From: Callipepla californica brunnescens
Taxonomy: Eukaryota > Chordata > Aves > Galliformes > Odontophoridae
Direction of reading: 5' to 3'
DNA: 64,000 nucleotides
NCBI GenBank assembly: GCA_023055505.1
Contig: JALIRH010000007.1
Span: 27,881,720 to 27,945,719, forward strand
The notes under the pieces are model-generated. The model searched no databases. It was not told the origin of the DNA and saw only the letters and a list, made by a program, of their open reading frames with translations. The position numbers were made by a program, and so were the translations under genes. Below, piece by piece: positions 34,664-47,149 of this stretch. The first letter of the stretch is position 1. Every line of letters starts with the position of its first letter.

Positions 34664-35383
34664 GCTTTTTTCCTCCCATTCTAACGAGGAAGAGGAGCCT
34701 GATTTTCAAATATGTTTTCCAAAGGGGCAGAAAGGTGCTTGGCAGCATTTTCAATACACCCAAGGAACTTCCCTTCTGTTTGGCATTAGTAGCAAATTTT
34801 TAAATAACTTTGATGAAACTGCAGGCTAAAATACTGCATAGAAATATCCCAAATTCCAAACCTGTAGGCTTGTAAAAAGAAATATGTACTGGGAAATGTG
34901 GAATAAAGTGGTGGTAGACAATAAATGAAGATGACAGAGTTTTACTTCCTGTTGTGCTATGGAATTCTGACAAATTGCCTTATAAACATCCAGACATGTT
35001 TGAGTAACTTTATGCAGATTAGAACTGAAATGGAGTTGGTATTTCATTGCTGAGCCAGCTTTCAGTTTTTATGGCAACTATTAGAGCCACTCTTGACTTT
35101 GGGAGGTACTGAAAGTGAAGTGTTAGTACTGAGTTGAATCTATAGAACAGGGAGACTGTCCTGTCACCTTTTCAAGAAGAAGTCATGAAAAGCACATATT
35201 TCATTCTTGGGATTTTATGGGTTTGTTACATGAAACAAAACAATTCTCAGCACATTGAAAAGAATCTAAGGAAAATGGTTGTCATAATCCAGATGTAAGT
35301 TTACAAGCTGTTACAGATCTGGTAGCACAGTATTTACATACTGTAGCTTTGTGGAAAGTACTGTTTCTTCTTAAAGATACAGA
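34661..35383. other. Unique DNA, no gene
   Basis: Nothing beyond short chance frames is recognised between the poly(A) run and the next CR1 fragment. Confidence 0.45.
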
Positions 35384-35606
35384 ACAGAAATAAGGAAGAC
35401 ATTCTTTGCTACTATAAGGGTGATGGGGCACTGGAACAGGCTGCCCAGAGAAGCTGTGAATGTCCCATCGCTGGAACTGTTCAAGGCCAGGGTGGGTGAG
35501 GCTTTGGGCAACCTAATCTACTGTAAAGCATCCTTGTCCATGGTAGAGGAGCTGGAACCAGGTGGTCTTTATGATCCCTTCTCATCCAAACAATTCTATA
35601 ATTCAA
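35384..35606 (+). mobile_element. CR1 LINE 3' end
   Basis: Sense CR1: GATGGGGCACTGGAACAGGC, TGCCCAGAGAAGCTGTGAAT, TTCAAGGCCAGGGTGGGTGA and a decayed tail CAATTCTATAATTCAAAG. About 220 bases; non-coding. Confidence 0.9.
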
Positions 35607-38600
35607 AGTCCTTGAGAAGCTCTTTGAGTAACAAGTAATTGTATCTTTATATAGCTCAAGGCACAATAAAAAGCGGAAGAAAAGTCAGAAAAACGTATTA
35701 CCAACAAAAGCCACTCCTCACAGCACAAGGACAAAACATCTGCTCTCGCAAAATGCCATTGCAAAAGACCCACATCTTTTCTTAACACAGGCTCTCTTTT
35801 CCTGCTCAGATGGATACAAGTATTTGAAAACTTGCTGAATTTGTCAGGGTTGCATGCATGTTCCTTAAAGGCTACCTTGCATTGGCTCCTCTCTTCAGCC
35901 TGCTCTTTCTGTTTGATCCTTCTTCGCAGATGTCAATGGGGATTTGTAGAACACACCCATATGCAAGTCACTCCATCCAGTGAGTCAGGGTCAGAAGCTG
36001 CATGCTCCTCTTAGGCCACATCTGTGCATTTTTAGTTTCTATGGGATCCTTCATTGAAACAGGACAAGTCTATACTGAAAGGCTCGAGGAAGACGTGGCA
36101 CAGGCTGAGGGTCTGGCTGGCAGTCTTTTGTTCTCTTGGCAAAGGTCTTTTTGTAACAAAGAAGTACTGTAAGCTGTGTGGCTTCAGAGATGGAACAGAA
36201 AACAGAGGAAGATGTGAAGCACTGGTTGCACCAGTATTTGCAATGTAAGTGTTCATCAGTAGGTGTCACTATGCTATCAGCTGCAGCAGGGTCACATCAT
36301 TGTGAAATCATTTCGAATCTGTACATGAGGTTATTTCGCAGCGCCGTTCTCCTGATACACACTCCAGGTGCGTTCAGTGAAAAGGAAACGCTCCTGAATG
36401 AACCCTACTTTTTTTTCCTTTAACTAGCTTTTATCATACAAGCTACCTTCCCACCTACTACTGAGTTACTGTCTTAAAAATGTCTCCTTGGAATTTTGTA
36501 GTATGTCTGAGCCTTCCTGCAAGGATTTGGTTGTTTTGTTCAAAGATTTTGGTAGACTGTACATGATTCAAAGCCCCAGAGCCTGTGGTAATTAATTCTC
36601 CTTGCTGTCTGATGCTGGCTTGCTGTGTACCAGATCTCACAGTATTAACAGTGTGAACACAGTGGAAAGCAAGGCAGTAAGTGAAGAGATGTATCGGACA
36701 TCTCACAGTAAGCTGTGTTATCTGAGAGCTCCCAAACACTCCCTGTTGTTATATGAAACACATTAGAGAGGAGAAGGGCTCTCAGAAGGTTGTGTAGAAA
36801 CACTGTCCGAAAGATGGCAGCTTCTCTGCCAAATACTGATTCCTTTGGACTCACAGTGTATGACACCATTTTTCTTTTAATGGGTGATGAGCCTTTACTC
36901 ACAAATCCCAATATTTTTGCAGATGACATCTTTCTTGTTCACACCTTGTATGTGTACAGACTGCCACTGACAGCATGCAAATTTGAAAGCAGCAGCAATA
37001 ACAAAAGGAGCAACAGCAGTGAAATTTAATTATTCTAAGGTAACATTTAGGAGTCTCCTTAAATCAGCTGATGTATACTTAAAAAAGCATTTATAAAAAT
37101 ATTGCCAGAAAATATATTTAAATGCTTGCATTTAGCATTTGATTATACATTAACATCTTTCTGTGCCATTACCTGCACCACATATTTAGGTTTAGAAATT
37201 TTAATTTAACACCTTGGGCCAATTTTCTCCGTTGTATTAAATTTAGATGACATGCTGCTGGAAACGTTTTCAGCTAATAAAATTCATATGATGTCTACAA
37301 TCTTCCATTCTTTAAGTTTGCAACCTGTTTGTCTGATATATTCGCAGCATTCGTGTTTTAGTATGGACACTTTCACAGCCAAGAGTCTCCAGAAAAATGA
37401 GAAGACGAAGGACTGGAGATTTCAAGTGTAACAAAAGATCACCTGCCGTTTCCATAATGCAGTGATTTCTGCTGCTGAGAGTGAAAATCCCAAACAAGCC
37501 CTTTGCTTTCTCTCATGCTCTGTATCCCACTTTTCAAGGTCGAGAGCCTGAAAGCACTTTTAGTATTTGATTTTAATGCTGAGTGTGTATTTCACTCAGC
37601 TCCAAGATCTCAATACAGTTGAGTTAGCTTGGATAGTTTTTTTTTAAACCTCATCGACATTGGTTGTTTTCTAAATTTCAGATTGATTCTGTTGTGCCTG
37701 CCAGTGTTCATAGACTCATGTATTTCTGTTTCCTAGTTCATATGATAGTACATCTGTCTGCATACTTGCCTAATGTATTAAGCAGATATGTTCAATGGGC
37801 ATGCAGATACACATGCAATCACAGACAGAGATCACTCTGAGAGGGTCACTCATAATCTTTCTTGGTCCATAACTATCAGGCAGATAGAATTCACACTTAT
37901 CAGTGTCTATTTATCCCCATGAGCTACAGAAGGAGCTATTGATGTCACCCAGTGCTCTGAGACAGCTGTGGTTACATGAACTGGACCCCATCCTTTCATC
38001 ATAAATAATAATGCAGGTTGATCTCAGCTTTGGCTATGGTAACTGGGACATTAAACAGTGCTTCATCAGCTGTTATTTTTAGCCTGGCACCTATATATCT
38101 CTTTCCTATTTTAGCTTCCAGGAACTGCCACGCAGCATGAATCAATTGAAAGCAAAAGAAGAGGAGGAAAAAGTGGAGGATTCTTCCTGCGTAAAATGGC
38201 TCAGTGGATTGAGGAAGGATTCATAGTTCCTGTAAAAAGGGCAGGAAAGATTTTACAGTATTGTAGCAGCATTATGTCATGTGCTTCAAAAGCATGCAGT
38301 TAACTTTAGTTTTCATACTATTAATTAATTATGTCATTATTAAAGTAGCTACATGCTCCAAAGTTAGGCAATGTGGGAGTGCTCTTCAGTTTTCTGCAAA
38401 GAACTCTATCTTAGGACTTTTAAAGCTGCAATTACAAGTTTGGAATTCACACTCAGACAGATAAAAGAAATCCTAGTTCACTCTCATAGTCCTGAACATG
38501 AAGATTCTCCCTCTCTACCTCCCTCTTTTCATGAAATAACTTTCTGTTTTATTCTATTTCTCATTCCTTCTCTGTGTATTTTAGTGCTTATGCATTTAAG

Positions 38601-39069
38601 TTGTTTCTTCAAAGGCATTTTATATGCCTCTGAAACCATTAGCTGCAGTGATGTGAGCCTTGCAGAATGATTTCTGCCCCAGAAGCTCTCCTAAATCCTT
38701 CATCTCAGAGAATAGGAGCCACACTTCAGTGGAGAGAAAGGGAAGCTTCCAGGTGGTACCAATGTGAAATTATTATCAGAGAGCATCCTAAGCCATTCTT
38801 TTCCCAACTGAAATATTAACTAAATGCATTATTCTGGTTGGTTTTGCTTTATTGCTTGTAAACCAAATGGAGTTTTCATTCAGATGGCAAATCATGCTGA
38901 CACCAAACATGTTGGAATTTAAGAACAAGGTTCATAGCTTTACATTTCATCTTTAACTTCCTGAAGGTCACGATTTATTACATGACATAGTTTGTGGAGT
39001 ATTTGGCACTATCTATTAACACTAAATATCATCTCAGCACTCCTCTGGTTGACAGCAAACATTTTCATA
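35607..39069. other. Unique AT-rich DNA
   Basis: No gene or transposon is recognised in about 3.5 kb. A small CpG-containing cluster sits at 36308-36395, and 37020-37290 is AT-rich with many TTTAAAT/ATTTAG words. The longest plus frame (38371-38670, 99 codons) has no family resemblance. Confidence 0.45.
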
Positions 39070-39260
39070 TGATCATAGAATCATTTGAGTTGGAAAGGAC
39101 ACTTAAAGATGATGTGGTTCAACTCCCCTGAAATGATCAGTTGCTCAGTGTCCCTCTAGCCTGACTTTGAGTATCTCCAGGGTTGAGTCTTGCACCACAC
39201 CTCTAGGCAACCTGTTCCAGTGCTTTACCATCCTTATTTTAACACCTTTAAAAATTCCTG
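39070..39260 (-). mobile_element. CR1 LINE 3' end, antisense
   Basis: Tail complement ATGATCATAGAATCATTTGA, then GTTGGAAAGGACACTTAAAG, CAACTCCCCTGAAATGATCA, AGGCAACCTGTTCCAGTGCT and a fading end. About 190 bases; non-coding. Confidence 0.9.
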
Positions 39261-41097
39261 TAATCTGAGACGCAACAAAGCTGGGTGCAGGTAATAAAAG
39301 CTGCTCTCAGAATTTCTTTGGGGATTGATTTCTCCTCATCACTCCAGTAAGGTAAGTTTTGATGGTATTTCTCTGATCTCACAGAATATCCCTCTCCGAA
39401 ACTTGTTAGCTTGCCTAGAGTTGTACTTTGTTGGATTCTGTAATTGTTTCTGCCTGTAGATGTCAGGCTGTGTGCATGCAGGCAGCTGTGTGGTGTGGGT
39501 GGCAGGTGAGCAGCACTCCTGGAGCAGGTGGTATGCATCTCTGGGGCTCCCTGAGGACACCTGGCAATTTTAAACCTTCTCAGGGAAGTGCTATTGAATT
39601 CTGAGCAGCCTCAAGCTGCCTGGACTTTACAGACCTTCAGATTCACGTTTAATATTGGATGAAGACTTTACCTTCATCATTTCCTTTTGTAGATGATATC
39701 TCTTTAAGTTGCAAAGAGCTATTATCTTCTTTCACATTGGGTACGTTTGAAAGAAATTTCCTTCCACCATATCTTTTTATTTAGTTATCTGCAATTATAC
39801 AGTGTACATTTGCTGTGCAAAAGACATGAAAAGAGTAGATGTCATGGTTCATAACAAACAAACAGTGCTTTTATCTCAGAAATTAATTTGGAATGAGGCA
39901 AATGATATTTTTACTTTCCCTTCCAGAAAAATTGGAGCAGTGTAACTCAATAAATTCTGTACCATGTGCTGTACCACGCTAGAAAACACAGAATATTTAC
40001 TTCCAATTGAATTTTGTTAGTGTTGGGTGAAAAGGGGAAATGTTCAAATGAACACAACTGTTCATGCTTTCTTGTACATAATACACAAAGTTAGTGCCTT
40101 GCCGATTCCTTCTGATTAAAATGCCAGAGCTGTCATGGCATTTCCAGGGAAATGGTTATGTAAAGATTAAAAGCTCCATAAGGAAAAAAATAATGAGGGA
40201 AAAGGAGTAGGAGCTGAAAGAGGGAAAAAAAGGAGAGCAGGAAGAACAACAGAGGAAGTGAGGCAGAGAAATGAAGAAAAACACCACCTATGAATTTCGC
40301 ATGACCATGATTTCTGCTGTCTGCAGGGTCATGCAGGAGGCCGCAGGCCTCCCATACAAACCTGCTGTGGCCTTCACATGCCCTCCTGTTTCCCGTGGGA
40401 GCCAGCACATTATGATGGGGAATGTGAAGGGAGAGATAGGAGAACCTGAAATGTACCAGACCACAGAGCATTCATGCCTTTGCATTCATGTTTTTGTTCA
40501 TTCACCAAGTGATGATGACCTCTCTGATGCATGCAAAACAGATGCAGGGAGATTGTCATGATGGCAAATGATGAATAAGAAATGGAATTCTTCCTCTGAA
40601 CAAGCTGATGCTGGACTTTACTTTCAACTTTCCGTGGCACATGCAACAAAAATGAGACGTTGTGAGTTACAATCTGCACAAGAAATAGGAGATCAGCAGT
40701 TCAATATCAATTTCTCTTCGCATGATCACTGTCACACAGTGTTACATTCTGATCAGCAATGTGACATTTGATCTAGTAGAAAGCACCAGTGCCTTCAGTT
40801 TCTCATCATGGTAACTTGACTATTACATTTCTATTTAAAATAATCTGTCTTGTTTTGTTTTTGTGGAATGCTCCCAGTTAAATTAGCAATAAAATTGCAA
40901 TGTAATTATCAGCAAATACTAGCAAATCTCTCTATAAAACAGATCATGTTTAATTGCAGTGGGAAGTATAGGGTGCATAGTGAAAATATATTCCAGTGAC
41001 TCTTACACAGGGTCTATAACTTCAGGTGATCAGCACAAATTCATGTGGATTTTAACTGACTTCATGCACTTGGGCATTTGATAAACCAAGCTACAGG
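39261..41097. other. Unique DNA, no gene
   Basis: No repeat is recognised. Two overlapping 96-112-codon frames on opposite strands lie near 40133-40561. Opposed frames of similar length, with no family match, argue for chance. Confidence 0.45.
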
Positions 41098-41490
41098 TGA
41101 TCATAAAATCATAGAATTATTAAGATTGGAAAAGACCTCCAAGATCACCTAGTCCAAACATCAGGCCATCCCCACCGTGCCCACTAACCATGTCCCTCAG
41201 TGCCACATCCACACAGTTCCGAGCACCTCCAGGGATGGTGACTCCACCACCTCCCTGGGCAGCCTGTGCCAGTGCCTCACCTCTCCTTCTGAGAAGAAAT
41301 TATTCCTAAGTTCCAGCCTGAACCTTCACTGGAGCAACTTAAGGCCATCACCTCTTGTCCTATCCCTGTTATGTGGGAGTAGAGGCCAACCTCTACCTCA
41401 ATCCAAACTCCTTTCAGGGAGTTGTAGACAACAATATAGGTCCCCCCTGAACCTCCTCTTCTTCAGACTAAGAAATCCCAGTTCACTCAT
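41098..41490 (-). mobile_element. CR1 LINE 3' end, antisense, well preserved
   Basis: Tail complement ATCATAAAATCATAGAATTA, then GGAAAAGACCTCCAAGATCA, CCACTAACCATGTCCCTCAG, CCAGGGATGGTGACTCCACC, CTGTGCCAGTGCCTCACC and CACCTCTTGTCCTATCCCTG. It is the best-preserved member of the CCACTAACCATGT subfamily in the window, and 5'-truncated. Frame 41177-41494 (105 codons) reads the non-coding strand. Confidence 0.94.
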
Positions 41491-41653
41491 ATAACAGAGA
41501 AAACAAGCATCTGCTACTGTTGTGGTTCAGCACTTCAGCCTCTCTCTGAAACATTTCAGTGCTGGATGAGAGCAGATCCAGGAAAATTTAGGTTGAAGCA
41601 GAGAGTCCCTGACCACTAGTGACACCACTTTGCAGATCTTCGTGTCATTTCCC

Positions 41654-41697
41654 TGTATGATCTTGTGTAGCCTTGTGTATGATCTTCTGTAGCCTTG
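41654..41697. repeat. 22-bp tandem duplication, two copies
   Basis: TGTATGATCTTGTGTAGCCT plus TG at 41654-41675 is repeated at 41676-41697 with one change (G to C at the twelfth base). A recent small duplication in otherwise unique DNA. Confidence 0.92.
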
Positions 41698-43728
41698 GGA
41701 AGCTATGAGCAGCCATGCAGTGCTGTATGTGTGGTTATTGTAGAGGCAAGAAGAGAACAGGAGCCATTTAAGTGCAGCTTTATTCATTATAGCCACAGTC
41801 AATAAATAATATCTTCTTGCTGTTGGTGATAGTATCACTTGTCAAGGAGCATCATTATGTAGCTTCTTTTGCTATTTTTCCTCCAAGGGCAATTATTCTA
41901 AACAAAACAATACATCTTCCCTAATCTTTTTTCCATTTGGGTGTCTTTGATTAATGTCATGTGCACACTGTGATTAAAATGCGTTCTGCATCAGGGTCTT
42001 CCACTACTCAGAGCCCATCCTGTGAAATGGGCTTGTTCCTATTCTTATAAAACCATCACCTTACAGCATTACTGATTTGTACTACTGTCCACCAAAAACA
42101 AGAAACTGAGCTCAAATGCGGCAACTCAGAGGCCAAATGAGAAAATTATGTTTTAAGCTTTCATATGCCATATATTTTGATACAAAACCAAACTGTCTAA
42201 GGGAGAGCACTGCAGTGCCTTCACCTGACCTGAGCTCACACTCGTGCACACCAGCGTGCTGTTGAGGCAATGGCTGCATTCCCCTGTGTTGCTTTCAGCA
42301 CCACATTGTGCTGGTCATCTGTGTCTTCTGGCAGGGTGTAGGAGATAGAGCTGTTGTGCTGCTCCTTGCCCTAGGCAGAGTTGAGCCCCTCTGCAGGATG
42401 AAGAGATGCTCCACTGCATTAGGAGGCAAGGGCTGATGCAAAAATTCACACAGCTCTCCATTTCTCTAAATGACCCTGAGATGTGATTTGAGGAACTCAG
42501 TGCAGACACAAAACATCGTGTTAGGACTCAGCAGGGAGCTCCTCACCAGCTGTGTGCTATGTTTATCTGTGACCTGATGATAAATGCAGTGCTGTTGGTC
42601 TTCAGGGGTCATTACTCTAGTATTTCAAGATGTTACGAGTTGCAGTGATGAGATTGCCTCTCAAAGAAATCAATGATCTTTTAGAAATTCCTCTTTGAAG
42701 TTCTGGGAAAACTGTTTAGGGAGTTCTGATCCCTATTTCACCTGTATGATAGAGGGATTACCAGGAGGTAACCTGGTAACATACCATAACGTTTCATCAT
42801 TTCTAGCTACCCATGCTGACCGAAGGTTTGGTTAGTCCCCACAAGGAGCCTGAGGTGAGGCAAGATTGTGCAAAGTAGATGTTCTGGCACAGAAGAAAGA
42901 TGAGCTGATGTTACTGAACAGGGAGGCAACACAGGGATAGGTGACCATAGATTTGTGTCCATCAAAAGACCTTGGCTTGGTCCAAGAGAGCAACTCTGGC
43001 ATAAGGGTTGGAGCAGATGCACTCAAGGTAGCTCTGCTCTGTGTGTGACCCTGGGACAGGTTGTTCTCAGGGCTCACAGGAAGGCAGCAGTGACATTTTC
43101 CACCAGACAAGCTGAACCTATTGCTTAAAGATATTTTGAATCTCAGCTTAGGAAGAAATAATAATTCAGGTGAAATCGTTGGCAGACATGGTCCTTTATA
43201 ATGATAATAAAAAAAAACACTCTTTATTTCTCAAAGAAATTGCTGACACCACGGCATGCTGCATGTGTGCAGAGCTATTTCTGTATAGATTCACTGCTGC
43301 CCAGAGATAGTATAGCAGTGTTCTTAGCTTGCTGTACTATATAATGAAGCTCAAGTGTCATTTGGCATCCTTCTGCAGTCTCCTGATAACTCTGTCAAAT
43401 CCAACACATTTAATTCCTCCAACCCCAAGTTGGGTCTTTGAGATGTGTTACATGAAATGCAATGACATGGCAGAGAATTGCCTCTAATAGCATGTTCTGG
43501 ACAGCCATAAAGAGAGAGAAGAGAGATCAAACATCCACTACTCTGTAAAATGTTTAAAGATAATGCTGCTGATTTTGGGAGGTTGAATTATTACTTGGAG
43601 TTGGCAATCTTCTCAGGAGTCCTTGATGTGTTTTTCTACTCCACCACTCTTAGCTTTTGCTTATTTCCACCAATGAGCCCTGGGAGCATACAGGTGCGGG
43701 TGAGCTACAAACCAAAAAGCAATTCTTT

Positions 43729-43770
43729 GGACCATTTTTTTTTATTCCTGGACCATTTTTTTTTTTTATT
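43729..43770. repeat. About 21-bp tandem duplication with poly(T) core
   Basis: GGACCA followed by nine thymines and ATTCCT (43729-43749) is repeated as GGACCA, twelve thymines, ATT (43750-43770). The second T tract runs into ATTACAG, resembling a splice acceptor, but no convincing exon follows. Confidence 0.85.
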
Positions 43771-46333
43771 ACAGGGAAACTGGCATGTTTGTTCTTCAGT
43801 TCTCATAATGATTTTTTAAATGCGGTGCAGGTATATGAGTGATCCCATTGCTCCCTGCAGTAGTTGTGCCAGCATCTGCTGGCTCATCTGCTAACCCTGA
43901 ATGCTCTTCTTTTCTTTACCATAGCCTCCTGATGCTCAGTTTTTCATCTGATATCAAAGAAGGGTTTTATGGCCAGTTTTACCCCAGCCACAGTTGCATT
44001 CAGGATCCCCACTGGTCCTGGCCCCTCAGATGATGACTGTGCACTAACACTGGGTAATTTTCCTTTGATCAAGTACAGTTAATCCAAGTGCAGCTTAATT
44101 ATTAAACCAAATATTAACAAGATGAAAGGAGCCCTGAATAGTGTGCCCCACCTGCATTGCAGACCTCTGCTTTCCCTGTACTGTGATGAATAGCTGTGGC
44201 ACCACTGTTCCTGTCCCTGCAAAGTTGGGTGGCCAAGAAGAGGTTTAGATTTTGTCCTGCTAAAAAAGTTTCTAGTGAGAGACTTTCTTATTAGTCCCTA
44301 AAGGGATGATTTGTAAGATCAACGCAAAGATCTATGGCTGAACAAGTCTTGGCTGTATAACAAGCATTAATACCTGGCATTGAATCACAGCCACAGGGTA
44401 CACAGCAACACAAAACACTTCTCCGTGGTGAATGCTGAAGGCCAAAATGACATTGTCCCTTTGTTGGAAAGAGACTCTTGTTTTGCTGCTATTAAAATGG
44501 GTTGCACATCTTCTGACAGAGCATAATTTACTGTTAGAAAACTCTTGTTCAGCAAAATTGAAACACTCCATGGGAAGACACAACTATTAGCAAAAACAGA
44601 AGGTAAGTAATGAGCATATGGTTTTTATTAGGGTCCCACTGCTGAAGAAAAATCAAACTCAGTTGAATATTTTTCAGGAAATTATTTTTTTTCTTTTAAA
44701 TATCAGAGCTACCCATCATAAGAAAATTATGAATTTTGACTTGCTTAAGGAATTATAATTGAGTGTTTGTTGTAGAAAATCAGTTGTGGCTCTCAACTGA
44801 AATGTGCCTTTCACTGGTTCTTTCCATCTTTGTATTCAGAAATGAAATGTTCAGCCTGTTTGCTTTCAGGCTTCACAGAAGTAAAGCGGGCAGTTTGCAG
44901 GAGTGTTTGTTCTAACATCCTCCCTGTCTATGAATAAAGGAATTACGATGAAATTTTCCTGTGTTTGCTCTGTCTTCCCTCAGTGTGGTATCATGGTGAA
45001 CTCTGTGCTGTCCTCAGGGGAGTTAGGAGATTCATCGGTTGCTCATGGTGAGCAGGCTGCCAGAGAACAGTGCCTGCTTCAACCCAGGTGTCTCTTGGAG
45101 GCTGCAATGAAGTTTGAAAACATAGTTTAGTAATAGCCTGTACTGGGCCCTACTTGTCTAGCTAGTAGTTACATACTGATGGCAGCTGAGTGTTTGCTTG
45201 CTTGTTTAATTCTTCCATCTGAGGCTGACATGTGTCTTTTGTAGGCTGGAACCAAATGAAAAGAAAGTTCACAAGTATTCACCGTTCCTTTTATGTCATC
45301 TGGCATCACGAGTGATGAAACTGATGAACCAGGCCTGGCCTGACAAGGGAGATTTTCTGTATTCTTAATGAGCCAATTATATTTTTTTCTTCCCAGCCAC
45401 TTGCATTATTACTGTCAGAGGATCAACACTCCGTAACACATGGCCAGCATTGCACTGTGAGCTGGGAAAATGACTGTATTTCCACTGTCCATTTCAATTT
45501 GGGAAGAAGGCAAATTACAGCTTAACAAGCTGAAGTTATATGCAAAAGGTAACAAGCACCTCCACTCAGAGGAAGATAAACAGAAGACAGAAAACATTTT
45601 TGTAGGTGTTTGTTACATATTTCAGAGCAACTTTATTCCCAGAGCCTTATAGAGACCTGGAACAATTGCTAATGCCTATACAATATCTGATGAAGATTTT
45701 TGGTGGAATGGTAGAACAGGTTGCTTAAACACAGCCAGAATTCAGGGTGTTGCCCTTTCTCATTCTCTTTCTGTTTGTATTTTGGTTTGTTTGTTTATAA
45801 CAAATTATATACATACTTAGCTGAGAAATGAGGAAGAGAGTTGAGTAATTTTAGAGCAGATTCCCACATTAAATAGGCAGATGGTCCTTCTATTGCAGCA
45901 ATAATTTTAATGGGAAGAGTGCACACAAATTCTGCTAATTCCCTATGTAATTTCTGAGATTGCTGTGAGTTGGTATTAAAGGCTGTAGCAAGAGGATAAC
46001 AGGTATCCTTCCAGACACTCCAATAAATTGCCAAGGAGCCTGCAATTTTTTCTTGGCACGGAAGTCTCAGTTATTAGAGAATTCAACAACAGAAACTTCA
46101 GGGAATGGCAGAATTCATTTTTTTTTTTCCAGAAAAGTATTTATATTTCATTTAGTAGCTAACGCAGTGGGTTTATTTTATCACTCAGGAAGGAAAACAG
46201 GCAGCAAACTCTCTTTTGATTGCAAGTGGTATTCCCTAAGAACAGGATCTTGTAGTCCCAGTTTTTGCAGATAAGCTTTTAATTGTCTCCAAGCTCTTGC
46301 TGGATGCGTGCAAATCCCACCCACCTATCATGC

Positions 46334-46398
46334 TGCTAATCCAAATCCACTGAAGAAAACCAAAATCCACTTGATTTCAGTGAGCTTTGGATTAGGCC
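46334..46398. repeat. Old palindromic repeat relic (inverted arms), copy 2
   Basis: The left arm CTAATCCAAATCCACTGAA (46336-46354) and right arm TTCAGTGAGCTTTGGATTAG (46376-46395) are near-perfect reverse complements around a 21-base spacer. The right arm differs from the 10820-10839 arm at only a few positions (TTCAGTGGGCTTTGGATCAG). Two independent copies with the same arms and spacer size make a real repeat family likely. A CR1 fragment follows within 30 bases. Confidence 0.6.
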
Positions 46399-46426
46399 TT
46401 CATTCATAATAATGGCCTATTTTTAA

Positions 46427-46605
46427 AACCTACTCCAACTGCTGACCCACCTCCACCATGCCCGCTAACCATGTCCCTCAGTGCCACAACTGCATGGTTC
46501 TTGAATGCCTCCAGGGATGGTGACTCCACCACCTCCCTGGGCAGCCTGTGCCATTGCCTCACCACATTTTCTGAGAAGAAATTTTTCTAATATCCAACCT
46601 GTCTC
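46427..46605 (-). mobile_element. CR1 LINE fragment, antisense, tail missing
   Basis: It starts inside the CR1 3' region (ACTCCAACTGCTGACCCACC), without the tail. It continues CCATGCCCGCTAACCATGTC, CAGGGATGGTGACTCCACC and CAGCCTGTGCCATTGCCTCA to ATATCCAACCTGTC. It is the third member of the subfamily at 24029 and 41098. The missing tail implies a deletion between it and the palindromic relic to its left. Confidence 0.9.
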
Positions 46606-47149
46606 TGAAGCATATGGATGTTTAATTGTATGGGCTTCCCTTAAATTTCATTCTGATAAAATATTACAGGTGGTATAACACCATTAGCTATGAGCATATG
46701 AATGGCATTTTTGGAGTGCTTTTTGGCTAAAGCAAACTGAGCAGGAACAGACAGTGAGTAGTTACTGTTCTTCTGTCCACAGTTTCAGGAATTGGTACAG
46801 GGTTACATGCAGCACCTCAGATGGTGGTGGAACATGGCTTTGACTACAGCCAACTGTCTCTGTAACAGCCTGCAGGTAATTTCTCTTCAGTAAAGGGCAA
46901 TTCCCTCCATATGCTGGGAGAATGATACAAAGTTAATAAAAGAGAAAAGGAATTCTACCAAATTTTACCACAGTAGACCAAAGACTTCCCTGGTGGTAAA
47001 GGTCCTCAGTAGAATAAACTATAAATTTTTTAGACTGCTTTTCCAGATAAACTTTTAGACACAAGAATATTAGTTCTTTTCTAGGAAGCAATATTTTAAT
47101 CTCTGTCAGAAAAGTATCAAGAGTCTCTCTAAATTTGCTAATGGATATT
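46606..47149. other. Unique DNA containing an exon-like segment
   Basis: No repeat is recognised. At 46783-46875 a 93-base segment has a pyrimidine tract and CAG before it and CAG|GTAAT after it, and is open in one frame throughout. See the finding; it is not called as a gene because no companion exons or known protein match were found. Confidence 0.35.

Larger units (their letters stand above)
41491..46333. other. Unique DNA, no gene
   Basis: About 4.8 kb with no transposon or gene recognised. Two small tandem duplications (41654-41697 and 43729-43770) are the only structured elements. Minus frame 41838-41527 (103 codons) and others have no known relatives. Confidence 0.45.

Noticed and set aside
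45795..46034. Minus-strand 79-codon frame with an IIAAIEGP stretch resembling a crotonase-fold motif
   Set aside because: Only a few residues match, the glycines expected after the motif are absent, and nothing around it supports an exon of an enoyl-CoA hydratase-like gene.
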